Part shown: positions 1 to 8,732 of the stretch, in pieces
How the letters are laid out: each line of letters begins with the position of its first letter
Position numbering within the stretch: the stretch's first letter is position 1
Source: Sphingomonadaceae bacterium
GTDB lineage: Bacteria; Pseudomonadota; Alphaproteobacteria; Sphingomonadales; Sphingomonadaceae
Assembly: GCA_947375105.1 (NCBI GenBank)
Contig: CANCET010000014.1
Location: 1-38,291 of the forward strand
Length of the DNA stretch: 38,291 nt
Reading direction: 5' to 3'
Program-made: the position numbers and the translations under genes
Notes under the pieces: generated by a model
Databases searched by the model: none
Told to the model about the DNA's origin: nothing
Seen by the model: the letters and a program-made list of their open reading frames with translations, nothing else

Positions 1-1
1 T

Positions 2-328
2 TCGCTATCCGATGCAGTCAAGGCCATGATCGAGGATGCGCCAATCGATGCGCCGCCCACACTCGGCGCAGTGGCTGCAAGGCTGGAGCTTTCTGTGCCC
101 ACGCTGCACCGCCGCCTGGCAGCGGAAGGCACTGGTTGGCGCGCGCTGGTAGCCGCACACCGCATGGAGACGGCGGCGCGATTGCTGCGCACCAGCCGCC
201 GCAACGTGAGCGCCATCGCGCTCGCCGCAGGTTTCGCCGAAAGCGCGAGCTTTACCCGCGCCTTCACCCGGCATTTCGGCGTCTCGCCCGGGCGCTACCG
301 CACGCGCGAGGCGCCGCGCGGCAGCTAG
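2..328 (+). CDS. AraC-family transcriptional regulator, C-terminal HTH part (5' truncated by window edge)
   Basis: Frame open from base 2; translation ...PTLGAVAARLELSVPTLHRRLAAEGTGWRALV...ISALALAAGF-type...FAESASFTRAFTRHFGVSPGRYR is the AraC double HTH signature; stop at 326-328. Confidence 0.85.
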   Translation, partial: SLSDAVKAMIEDAPIDAPPTLGAVAARLELSVPTLHRRLAAEGTGWRALVAAHRMETAARLLRTSRRNVSAIALAAGFAESASFTRAFTRHFGVSPGRYRTREAPRGS

Positions 329-1620
329 CCCGCAACGCGGCGCATGAGGCCGGTGAGCCGGTCCATCGCTTCATCCAGCAGGTCGTCCGGCATGGTCAGC
401 GCGGGCAGGAAGCGCACGACATTGCCGCGCATCCCGCACGACAGCAGCAGCAGCCCGTCTTTCGCGCCTTCCTGCACGATGGCCTTGGTGAGTTCCGGGT
501 TCGGACGGTCTGCATCGCCGTCATGGACCAGTTCCATCGCCACCATCGCGCCGGGCCCGCGCACATCGCCGATCACGCGCATGCCGCCCTGCTGCAACGC
601 GCGCAGCGTGCCCTTGATCGTATTGCCGATGGTGACGGCGCGCTCGCACAGATTGTCCTCGGCAATGATCTTGAGCACTTCGAGGCCCGCCACGCAGCCC
701 AGCGGCGAACCGCCATACGTGCCGCCGAGCCCGCCGGCATCGGGCGCGTCCATCAGATCCGCACGGCCCATCACGCCCGAGATCGGGAAGCCGCCAGCCA
801 TGGCCTTGGCGATGGTCATGATATCGGGCGTCACGCCGGTCGCTTCGCGCACCCAGTCCATCGCGAACATGCGGCCCGTCCGTGCAAACCCCGACTGGAC
901 CTCATCGGCGATCAGCAGGATGCCATGCTTGTCGCAAATGGTCCGCAGCGCGCGGAAGAAAGCGTAGGATGCGGTGTAGAACCCGCCCTCGCCCAGCACC
1001 GGTTCGATCACGATGGCCGCGACGGCCGAAGGCTCGATGGTCGAAGCAAACACGGCTTCCAGTGCCGCGACGGCCTGGGTTTCGTCAAAGCCGTGATAGG
1101 AGATCGGGAAGCGGGTGTGGAACACATCGCCCGGCAGCGGGCCGAACCCGGCCTTGTAGGGGAGCACCTTGCCGGTCATCGCCAGCGTGAGCAGCGTGCG
1201 GCCATGGTAGCCACCCTGAAAGGTGATGATCCCGCGCCGCCCAGTTGACATGCGCGCGATCTTCACCGCGTTTTCAAGCGCCTCGGCGCCCGTGGTCAGG
1301 AACACTGTCTTGACCGGCCCTTCGATAGGGGCTGCTGCATTGAGCTGTTCGGCCAGCGCGATGTAGCTCTCGTAAGGCGTCACCTGAAACGAGCAGTGCG
1401 AGAACTGGTCGAGCTGGCGCTTCACCGCTTCGACAATGCGCGGGTCCGAATGGCCGGTGTTGCACACCGCGATGCCGGTCGCGAAATCGATGTAGCGGTT
1501 GCCTTCGGCATCGAAGGCTTCGGCATTCACGCCGCGCTCGAAAAAGCGCGAGTGGATCGAGGCGACCCCGCGCGGCACGGCGGCTTCGCGGCGGGCCATC
1601 AGGTCTGCGTTGTTGGTCAT
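325..1620 (-). CDS. gabT: Class III PLP aminotransferase, 4-aminobutyrate aminotransferase-like
   Basis: 431 aa; RYIDFATGIAVCNTGHSDPRIVEA, TTGAEALENAVKIAR, LIADEVQSGFARTG, DIMTIAKAMAGGFPISGV (PLP Lys). Start overlaps the upstream gabD-like stop by 4 bp. Confidence 0.9.
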   Translation of the reverse strand: MTNNADLMARREAAVPRGVASIHSRFFERGVNAEAFDAEGNRYIDFATGIAVCNTGHSDPRIVEAVKRQLDQFSHCSFQVTPYESYIALAEQLNAAAPIEGPVKTVFLTTGAEALENAVKIARMSTGRRGIITFQGGYHGRTLLTLAMTGKVLPYKAGFGPLPGDVFHTRFPISYHGFDETQAVAALEAVFASTIEPSAVAAIVIEPVLGEGGFYTASYAFFRALRTICDKHGILLIADEVQSGFARTGRMFAMDWVREATGVTPDIMTIAKAMAGGFPISGVMGRADLMDAPDAGGLGGTYGGSPLGCVAGLEVLKIIAEDNLCERAVTIGNTIKGTLRALQQGGMRVIGDVRGPGAMVAMELVHDGDADRPNPELTKAIVQEGAKDGLLLLSCGMRGNVVRFLPALTMPDDLLDEAMDRLTGLMRRVAG

Positions 1621-3026
1621 CGGCCAATTCCCCCCATAAGGCAGTATTTGAGTTCGAGATATTCATCGAGGCCGTGGCGCGAGCCTTCGCGGCCGAGCCC
1701 CGATTGCTTGATGCCGCCAAACGGCGCGACTTCGGTGGAGAGGATGCCGTCGTTGACACCGACCATGCCGTATTCGAGCGCTTCCATGACTCGCCACACC
1801 CGGCCCAGATCACGCGCGTAGAAATAGGCGGCGAGGCCATAGGGCGTGTCGTTGGCAAGGCCCACCGCTTCATCCTCGTCGGCGAAGCGGATCACCGGCA
1901 CCACGGGTCCGAAGATTTCCGACGTGGCAATCGCCATGTCGCCGCGCACGCCCGTCAGCACCGTCGGTTCGAAGAACCCGGCCCCGGCGTTCGAGCGGTT
2001 GCCGCCCAGCAGCGCAGTGGCTCCGCCAGCGAGCGCATCCGCGACAAGGCTCTCGACCTTGTCGACCGCCGCCGCGTTGATAAGCGGGCCGATCGTGGTG
2101 CCCGGCGCTGCGCCGTCACCGACAACCAGCGCCGCCACCTTGGCGCGCACGCGTTCGACGAAAGCATCATAGATGCCGTCCTGCACCAGCACGCGGTTGG
2201 CGCAGACGCAGGTTTGCCCGGCATTGCGGAACTTGGAGGCCATCAGGCCATCGGCGGCCGCATCGAGATCGGCATCGTCGAACACGATGAACGGCGCGTT
2301 GCCGCCGAGTTCGAGGCTGAGGCGCGTCACGTTCTGCGCGGCCTGTGCCATCAGGATCTTGCCCACGCGGGTCGATCCGGTGAAGCTGAGCTTGCGCACC
2401 TTGGGATGCGCACAAAACAGGCTGCCGACCGCTGCCGGATCGTTCGACGGAGTGACGCGGAAGAGGTCCGCCGGCAGGCCCGCCTCGCGCGCCAGCGTCT
2501 CGAGCGCGAGCGCCGAAAGCGGGGTTGCCTCGGCAGGCTTGACCACGATCGAGCAGCCCGCCGCCAGCGCCGGACCGACCTTGCGCGTGATCATGGCGAT
2601 GGGGAAGTTCCACGGCGTGATCGCCGCGCAGGTGCCCACGGGCTGCTTGATCGTGAGCACGCGCTTGCCGGCTGCGAAGGTCGGCACCGTCTCGCCATAA
2701 GCGCGCTTGGCTTCCTCGGCGAACCATTCGATGAACGACGCGCCATAGGCTACTTCGCCGCGCGCTTCGGCCAGCGGCTTGCCGCATTCGGCGGTGATGA
2801 GCGCGGCCAGTTCCTCCTGCCGCTCCATGATGAGGCCGTACCAGCGCCGCAGCACCGCCGCGCGCGCCTTGGCGGTTTCAGCCGCCCACGCAGGGCGCGC
2901 CGCATCGGCGGCTTCGATGATCGCGGCGATTTCGGCGGGCGCATATTCGCGCACGGTGGCGATCACCGCGCCGGTGGCGGGGTTCAGAACAGCGAGGCCG
3001 GTGCCCGCTGGCACGGTTTCAAACAC
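1617..3026 (-). CDS. gabD: NAD(P)-dependent succinate-semialdehyde dehydrogenase-like aldehyde dehydrogenase
   Basis: 469 aa; AITPWNFPIAMITRKVGPALAAGCSIVVKPAEATPLSAL, LELGGNAPFIVFDDADLD, FRNAGQTCVCANR (catalytic Cys), EVAPFGGIKQSGLGREGS. Confidence 0.9.
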   Translation of the reverse strand: MFETVPAGTGLAVLNPATGAVIATVREYAPAEIAAIIEAADAARPAWAAETAKARAAVLRRWYGLIMERQEELAALITAECGKPLAEARGEVAYGASFIEWFAEEAKRAYGETVPTFAAGKRVLTIKQPVGTCAAITPWNFPIAMITRKVGPALAAGCSIVVKPAEATPLSALALETLAREAGLPADLFRVTPSNDPAAVGSLFCAHPKVRKLSFTGSTRVGKILMAQAAQNVTRLSLELGGNAPFIVFDDADLDAAADGLMASKFRNAGQTCVCANRVLVQDGIYDAFVERVRAKVAALVVGDGAAPGTTIGPLINAAAVDKVESLVADALAGGATALLGGNRSNAGAGFFEPTVLTGVRGDMAIATSEIFGPVVPVIRFADEDEAVGLANDTPYGLAAYFYARDLGRVWRVMEALEYGMVGVNDGILSTEVAPFGGIKQSGLGREGSRHGLDEYLELKYCLMGGIGR

Positions 3027-3047
3027 GGATGCTCCTCTCGAGATTAA

Positions 3048-4226
3048 TCAGGCGGCAGGCGCGGCGGATAGCGCCTGGTGCTTGCGGATGGGAACAAGCA
3101 GCAGCACGTAGCTCACGACGAACAGCGCCACGCACAGCAACTCTGCCGAACGGTAGCCCGTGCCGTCAAGCAGCTGGCCTGCGATCAGAGGCCCTCCGCC
3201 AAGGCCGATCATCTGCATCATGATCGCGAACGACATCATCCGCCCGCTCTCATCGAAATCGCAGACGCGGCCAAGGATGAAGGGCAGAACAAAGTTCCAC
3301 AGCACATTGAACCCGCAAACGCCGACCACGAACAGCGTGAGGCTGGGCTTGCCGACCAGCAGCGCGATGCTTGCCGCCCCCGCGAGGATGCCGAAGGCAA
3401 TCGCACCATTGCGGCTGATATGGCCCGCCAGGAACACCGAGGCCAGCGCGCCACAGACCGCAAATAATTGAGATAGCGAAAGAGCGTTTGTCACCGACTG
3501 GTCTGGAATACCGGCTCCGATACCGACGAGATTCAAAGTGGCCCACGCAATGCCCTGCGCAAGATTGTATGAAAGCACACCCGTCAACGCTACAGCCAGC
3601 AGAGGGACACTTAACTGTCGTGCTTCGGGATTGACCATTTCCTCGGCAGAATATGCATGCGGCAACAACGGCAGAGTGGCTAGCGAAGTCAAAGTAAGCA
3701 CGGCAAAACCGATAAACATCCCATCAACGCCGTGGCTTCTCAGGAAATCAGGCAGATACCACAGGCCAAACGCGCCGTAAGTCAGCAGCAGCGTTAGGTA
3801 GAGCGCGAGGTTGCGTTCGGCGCGCATGGTGATACCTACGAAGGTGAAACTAATCGATGTGATCGTTCCCTCGCCGAGCCCGGCCACGAACCGCGCGACT
3901 TCAAACGGGCCGCCAAGCCCCGCACCGAGCGAGGCGAAATCGCCCGCCGCCGAGATGAAAAGCCCGCCAGCGACGATCCAGCGCCAGTTGATCCGCGTAC
4001 CCCAGACAGCCATGAAGATTGTTGCTAGCGCCACGCCTAGCATCTCAATGCCTGCAAGTGTGGCTGCCGTCCCTTCGCTAACCTTCAATTGCGTGACATA
4101 GCCCTGCACGATGCCGGGCTGGATGATGAACGACAGCACGCCGATGGTGCCGAGGATCACCGCACACAGGATCGCCGGCCAGCCATTCACGTCGATATCG
4201 CGCCGTCCGGGCGTGATTGTCGCCAT
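3048..4226 (-). CDS. MFS transporter
   Basis: Hydrophobic multi-TM protein (12-TM-like) in an operon with gabD/gabT-like genes. Start preferred at MATITPGRRDIDVNG (4226) because GGGGAGACAG lies just upstream; the ORF track starts at 4316. Confidence 0.8.
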   Translation of the reverse strand: MATITPGRRDIDVNGWPAILCAVILGTIGVLSFIIQPGIVQGYVTQLKVSEGTAATLAGIEMLGVALATIFMAVWGTRINWRWIVAGGLFISAAGDFASLGAGLGGPFEVARFVAGLGEGTITSISFTFVGITMRAERNLALYLTLLLTYGAFGLWYLPDFLRSHGVDGMFIGFAVLTLTSLATLPLLPHAYSAEEMVNPEARQLSVPLLAVALTGVLSYNLAQGIAWATLNLVGIGAGIPDQSVTNALSLSQLFAVCGALASVFLAGHISRNGAIAFGILAGAASIALLVGKPSLTLFVVGVCGFNVLWNFVLPFILGRVCDFDESGRMMSFAIMMQMIGLGGGPLIAGQLLDGTGYRSAELLCVALFVVSYVLLLVPIRKHQALSAAPAA

Positions 4227-4331
4227 CTGCACTCTGTCTCCCCGTTGCTGGCGCGCCCTCGCACGCTGCCCCCCGCTCCGCTTGGCAGGATCGGACATTC
4301 CGGCTTCCGCGTCCATGCCTCAGCCCACGAC

Positions 4332-4363
4332 TTTTTTGATCATTTTTTGATATTTTAGATCAA
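4332..4363. promoter_or_regulatory. Candidate operator: phased direct repeats TTTTTTGAT plus TTGAT-N7-ATCAA inverted repeat, between divergent MFS and AraC genes
   Basis: TTTTTTGAT at 4332-4340 and 4343-4351 (11 bp period); TTGAT ATTTTAG ATCAA at 4347-4363. AT-rich island in GC-rich surroundings. Confidence 0.4.
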
Positions 4364-4447
4364 TATCCGTTTGCCCCGAATCGCTTAGCCTCTCATCACG
4401 GCAACACGTCTTAGTGCGTCTGGCACGTGTGCCCCGGGGGAGACAGC

Positions 4448-5449
4448 ATGGCACCAGCGACCGTACGCGCCGCCGCAATGAACGGCTGGGAAAGCTTTGT
4501 GGAAGAGCGCGCGGCTCCGTCCGTGCTGGGCGCAGCCACGCCGCCGGAATCCATGCCGCTCGCCGAATTCGTGCGTTTCTCCGAGGACGTCGTCGCCCGG
4601 ACCCGCGATGTGGCGATTCCGTGGCTCGCGGGCGGAAGTTATGATCTCACCGCGCTCGGGCCGCTGGGCGATGCGATCAATTCCGCTGGCCGCGTCGGTT
4701 CGGCGCTGCGCCGACTGGTGGACTACTTCTCGCTGCTGCAGGACTGCACCGATATCCGCCTCGGTCTCGAAGACGACATGGCAGCTGTCAGCTACCGCAT
4801 CCTCGATCCCGATATCTGGCCGCGCCACCATGATGCGATGTTCACGCTGGGCATCGTCAGCCAGATCCTGCGACGCGGGCTCTGTAGCCACTTGGGCGGC
4901 GCCTGGGACAAGATCGAGTTCGCATTCGAGGCGGAAAGCCACGAGATGCGCGGCGATATCGGCAAGGTGGTCTGCGCGCCCTGCACGTTCGGCGCCGATA
5001 CCAACCAGATCCGCTTCCCTGCCGCGATGCTCGATCTTGCGCTGCCGGCGCAGGCCAATCCGCCACTGGCCGATGTACGCCAGCTCACCCGCTCCATCGT
5101 GATGAAGCGGCGCGAGACCCCGCTGGTCGACCGGCTCAGCCAGATGGTGCTGCGCGATCTCAATTCCTGCGCGATCGAGCAGGAACGCTTCGCGCGCGAA
5201 ATGGGCATGTCGAGCCGCACGATGCGCCGCAAGTTGACCGAGCAGGGTTCGTCGTTCCAGCAGGTGCTCGATGAATGCCGGATGCGCCAGGCCGTGTTCG
5301 AATTTCGCGTGCGCCCCGATTTGTCGATCTCGCAGATCGCGCTAAGGCTTGGCTATGCCGAGCACAGCAACTTCACCCGCGCCTTCCACCGATGGAGCGG
5401 CATTTCGCCGCAAGCGTTCCGCACGAGGCTTGCCGCCACGGCGCATTGA
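4448..5449 (+). CDS. AraC-family transcriptional regulator with arabinose-binding-like N-terminal domain
   Basis: C-terminal FAREMGMSSRTMRRKLTEQGSSFQQVLDECRMRQA...SISQIALRLGYAEHSNFTRAFHRWSGISPQAFR; start 4448 preceded by GGGGGAGACAGC. Confidence 0.88.
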   Translation: MAPATVRAAAMNGWESFVEERAAPSVLGAATPPESMPLAEFVRFSEDVVARTRDVAIPWLAGGSYDLTALGPLGDAINSAGRVGSALRRLVDYFSLLQDCTDIRLGLEDDMAAVSYRILDPDIWPRHHDAMFTLGIVSQILRRGLCSHLGGAWDKIEFAFEAESHEMRGDIGKVVCAPCTFGADTNQIRFPAAMLDLALPAQANPPLADVRQLTRSIVMKRRETPLVDRLSQMVLRDLNSCAIEQERFAREMGMSSRTMRRKLTEQGSSFQQVLDECRMRQAVFEFRVRPDLSISQIALRLGYAEHSNFTRAFHRWSGISPQAFRTRLAATAH

Positions 5450-5464
5450 TCTTCAGGACCTGAT

Positions 5465-6310
5465 ATGACCCGCCCGATACCCCGGTTACTGCTGCTTGAA
5501 GGCAACACCGCCCCCAAGCGCGCCCGCGCCCATGAACTCGGCGTGCGCACATCGAGCGAGATCTACATCGAGGCGATTGCCGCGCATTATCCCGATATCG
5601 CGCTTGATGTGCTGAACGGCACCGACGAGGGCGAGACAATCCCGGGCGGTCGCAGCTGGGCCGACTACGCGGGCTTTGTCGTCACCGGCTCGGCGCTTCA
5701 TGCCTATGACGAGGAATTTGCGGTCACCAACCAGATCGAACTCCTGAAGCAAGCTGCCGAAGCGGGCCTGCCGATCTTCGGTTCATGCTGGGGCCTCCAG
5801 ATCGCTGCCGTCGCGGCCGGGGGAGATGTCGCCTTCAATCCAAGGGGCCGGGAAGTCGGTTTCGCGCGCAAGATCCTGCTCAACGATGCCGGCCGCGCAC
5901 ACCCGATGTTCAAGGGCAAGGCCGCGGTGTTCGATGCGCCCTGCATTCATTACGACGAAGTGATCCGCCTGCCCGAAAGCGCGACCCTGCTCGCCTCCAA
6001 CGCACACAGCGAAATCCAGGCGGCGGTGATCCCCCTGGGCAACAGCGAAGTCTGGGCGGTGCAGTACCATCCGGAATTCGATCTCGCGCAACTCGTGCAG
6101 CTCTACACGCTCTATGCCGAGGACATGGTAACGCAGGGCTTCTTCGCAGATATGGCCGAACTGGTGGCCTACCGCGACAAGCTTGCGGCGCTGGCGGCTG
6201 ATCCGGCGAACGCGGGCCTTGCGTGGCAATTGGGCGTGGACGAGGACGTGCTCGACAACCGCACACGCCGCGCCGAAATCCTCGCGTGGATCGAAGCGAA
6301 GGTGCTCTAG
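5465..6310 (+). CDS. Class I glutamine amidotransferase (GMP synthase-like / PuuD-like)
   Basis: 281 aa; nucleophile elbow PIFGSCWGLQIAAVAAGG and VQYHPEFD (His-Glu). Confidence 0.85.
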   Translation: MTRPIPRLLLLEGNTAPKRARAHELGVRTSSEIYIEAIAAHYPDIALDVLNGTDEGETIPGGRSWADYAGFVVTGSALHAYDEEFAVTNQIELLKQAAEAGLPIFGSCWGLQIAAVAAGGDVAFNPRGREVGFARKILLNDAGRAHPMFKGKAAVFDAPCIHYDEVIRLPESATLLASNAHSEIQAAVIPLGNSEVWAVQYHPEFDLAQLVQLYTLYAEDMVTQGFFADMAELVAYRDKLAALAADPANAGLAWQLGVDEDVLDNRTRRAEILAWIEAKVL

Positions 6311-6334
6311 CCGCAACACGTCGTTCGATTTTCC

Positions 6335-6423
6335 CTTTCGTCATCCCCGCGCAGGCGGGGATCCGGCGCTAATCCCACAGCGCCAGCCGCTCTGGGTTCC
6401 CGCCTGCGCGGGGATGACGAAAG
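6335..6423. repeat. REP/BIME-like perfect inverted repeat, 25 bp arms
   Basis: ctttcgtcatccccgcgcaggcggg (6335-6359) and its exact reverse complement cccgcctgcgcggggatgacgaaag (6399-6423), with a smaller inner hairpin ggcgct/agcgcc (6365-6384). Confidence 0.85.
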
Positions 6424-6458
6424 CAGGGGCGCGCGGACCAGCACCCTACATTTGCACC

Positions 6459-7313
6459 CTACATATCAAACCACACATGCACCTGGCTGGTGCCGGTCGC
6501 GTTCTCGTAGTCCGAAAACTGCCGTCCCTTCGCCTTCCACTCGTGTCCGCCGCAGGCCGCCGCCATCATCAGGTAGTGGCCGAAACGCGCCTCGGGCGCA
6601 TGGCGGAGGTAGTCCGGCATGGTGTCGATCACCGCCGCGTGATTGCCTTCGGCAAACCAGCGCAGCCGCTCCAGATCGGCCTCGCGCGCTTCGGCTGAGG
6701 AAATGTGGATGGGGTCCGATGCCTCGTGCTGCGCGATCTGGTCGAACGGCCAGAACCGGTGGCTCATCGAACCGCTGGCGATCAGCACCACGCGCTTGTC
6801 GGATTCGCGGATGGCCTGCCCGATGCCGGCGCCGACGGCGAGGAAATTGTGCGGCTCGGCCGAATAGGCATGGCTCACCGAAATCCACTTTTCCTCGCCT
6901 TGCAGGAAGGTGGAAAGGTTCACCGTGGGGTAGTGCATCGGCAAATACGGATCATCGTTCGCGGTCGTGCGCACACCGTGTTCGCTTGCGCGCTCCGCCA
7001 TCGCGAGGGCGAGTTCTGGGCAGCCCGGAATATCATAGGGAATCTGCTTCATGCCGCGCGGCAATTCGTCCGACGTAAAGCGCCCGGTGCGCCGCTCGTG
7101 GGCCGCGATGCAGAATTCGACGATGGTGAACCAGTGTGTATCGAACAGGACGATCACATCGGGCTTCAGCACATCGAGCACTTCGCTTCGCAGGCGCCGC
7201 AATCCGGGCACGAGGCTGATTTCCTTGCCCTCGTTGAGCTCATAGCGGTCCGCCTCGGACATCATGATGGTCGGGGCATGCGCCACCAGTCCGGCTCCGA
7301 CGATCTCACCCAT
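6459..7313 (-). CDS. Class III extradiol ring-cleavage dioxygenase (LigB superfamily, homoprotocatechuate dioxygenase-like)
   Basis: 284 aa; GLVAHAPTIM, VLFDTHWFTIVEF, VLIASGSMSHRFWPFDQ, APEARFGHYLMMAAACGG. Confidence 0.85.
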   Translation of the reverse strand: MGEIVGAGLVAHAPTIMMSEADRYELNEGKEISLVPGLRRLRSEVLDVLKPDVIVLFDTHWFTIVEFCIAAHERRTGRFTSDELPRGMKQIPYDIPGCPELALAMAERASEHGVRTTANDDPYLPMHYPTVNLSTFLQGEEKWISVSHAYSAEPHNFLAVGAGIGQAIRESDKRVVLIASGSMSHRFWPFDQIAQHEASDPIHISSAEAREADLERLRWFAEGNHAAVIDTMPDYLRHAPEARFGHYLMMAAACGGHEWKAKGRQFSDYENATGTSQVHVWFDM

Positions 7314-7455
7314 TCTGCGGCTCCCTGTGATGCGCTACACCGCCTCAATAGGACCGCCGCGCGCGGACAAGAAGGCCCCGAACGCACTCTGTCCGGTTAT
7401 GCCAAGTCCCTCGGCCCCGCTCTCGCATAACCCGAAACTCCCAATGGAGGTTCCC

Positions 7456-8721
7456 ATGCCCTTTGCCTTCTCGCGCTCGGTCGATCCACGCGTCGATCTG
7501 TCCTCGCTCGACGCCTTCAACGATGGCGCGCCGTTCGAGACGTTCGCCCGCATGCGCCGCGAGGATCCGATGGCGTGGTCCGAAATGAGCAGCGGCGAAA
7601 AGGGCTTCTGGTCGGTCACTCGCCACGCCGATCTGCTGGAACTCAACCGGCAGGCCGATCTGCTGTCTTCCGCGCGCGGCATTCGCATGGAAGACCAGAC
7701 CATGGAGGAAGTCGAGGCGCGCAAGACCTTCCAGGAAACCGACGCGCCGCACCACCGGGGCTTTCGCGCGCTGGTGTCCAAGGCCTTCGCCAAGGGCACT
7801 GTCGCCCAGTTCGAAGACCAGATCCGCAGCATCGTGACCGAGCTGCTCGATGTCGCGCTGGAGGAGGGCGAGTTCGATGCAGTAGACCGCATTGCCCGGC
7901 GTCTGCCGATGCAGATGCTCGCACAGATCATGGGCGTGCCGCAGGAAGACGGGCCGTGGCTGGTCGAAAAAGGCGACGCGCTGATTTCCAACGCTGACCC
8001 CGATTACACCGATTTCGTGGTCGATCAGCTGGACGGCGATGCCTACCGCATGCTGCCGTTCCGCTCGCCTGCCGCGGTGGACTTGTTCGACTATGCGAAC
8101 AAGCTGCTCGACCGGATGGACGCAGGCGAACAGATCGGCGTGCTCAATCTCGTGCGCGAAAAGACCAACAGCGGCGCGCAGATGTCGCGCGACGAGTTCC
8201 GCAATTTTTTCTGCCTGCTGGTGGCTGCGGGCAACGATACAACGCGCTACTCGATCTCGGCCACCATCCATGCGCTGGCGAATGATCCCGCGCTGCTGAC
8301 GCGGCTGCAAAACGGCGACATTCACAGCTGGGAAGGCGCGGCAGACGAGATGATCCGCTATGCCTCGCCCACCACGCATTTCCGCCGCACCGCGACGCGC
8401 GATTTCACGTTCCATGACAAGCAGGTGCGCGAGGGCGACAAGGTCCTCCTGTGGTTCATCGCCGGCAACCGCGACGAGACCGCGATTGCCGATCCCTACC
8501 GCATCGACCTCGGCCGGGAGCGCAATCCGTTCCTCTCGTTCGGCCAAGGCGGCCCGCACATCTGCCTCGGCATGTGGCTGGCCAAGCTTGAGGTCGCCAT
8601 CGTCATGCAGGAACTGGCAAAGCGCCTGACGAGCATCGAGCAGATCAGCGATCACGCCTTTTTGCGCAGCAACTTCATTCACGGCATAAAGCATCTGCCG
8701 GTGCGCGTAACGGCGCGCTGA
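7456..8721 (+). CDS. Cytochrome P450
   Basis: I-helix LLVAAGNDTTRYSIS, ExxR region EMIRYASPTTHFRRTA, heme loop FLSFGQGGPHICLGMWLAKLE. Start 7456 has GGAGG 5 bp upstream (ORF track over-extends to 7264). Confidence 0.93.
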   Translation: MPFAFSRSVDPRVDLSSLDAFNDGAPFETFARMRREDPMAWSEMSSGEKGFWSVTRHADLLELNRQADLLSSARGIRMEDQTMEEVEARKTFQETDAPHHRGFRALVSKAFAKGTVAQFEDQIRSIVTELLDVALEEGEFDAVDRIARRLPMQMLAQIMGVPQEDGPWLVEKGDALISNADPDYTDFVVDQLDGDAYRMLPFRSPAAVDLFDYANKLLDRMDAGEQIGVLNLVREKTNSGAQMSRDEFRNFFCLLVAAGNDTTRYSISATIHALANDPALLTRLQNGDIHSWEGAADEMIRYASPTTHFRRTATRDFTFHDKQVREGDKVLLWFIAGNRDETAIADPYRIDLGRERNPFLSFGQGGPHICLGMWLAKLEVAIVMQELAKRLTSIEQISDHAFLRSNFIHGIKHLPVRVTAR

Positions 8722-8732
8722 AGGGGAGAGAA

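Noticed and set aside
136-1248. 370-aa plus-strand ORF opposite the aminotransferase
   Set aside because: Shadow ORF, no recognisable domain, conflicts with gabT-like CDS.
6335-6423. CRISPR-like repeat
   Set aside because: Only two inverted arms, no direct-repeat/spacer array and no cas genes; fits a REP hairpin.
7264-7455. N-terminal extension of the P450 ORF
   Set aside because: Overlaps the divergent dioxygenase gene; ATG 7456 has a good GGAGG.
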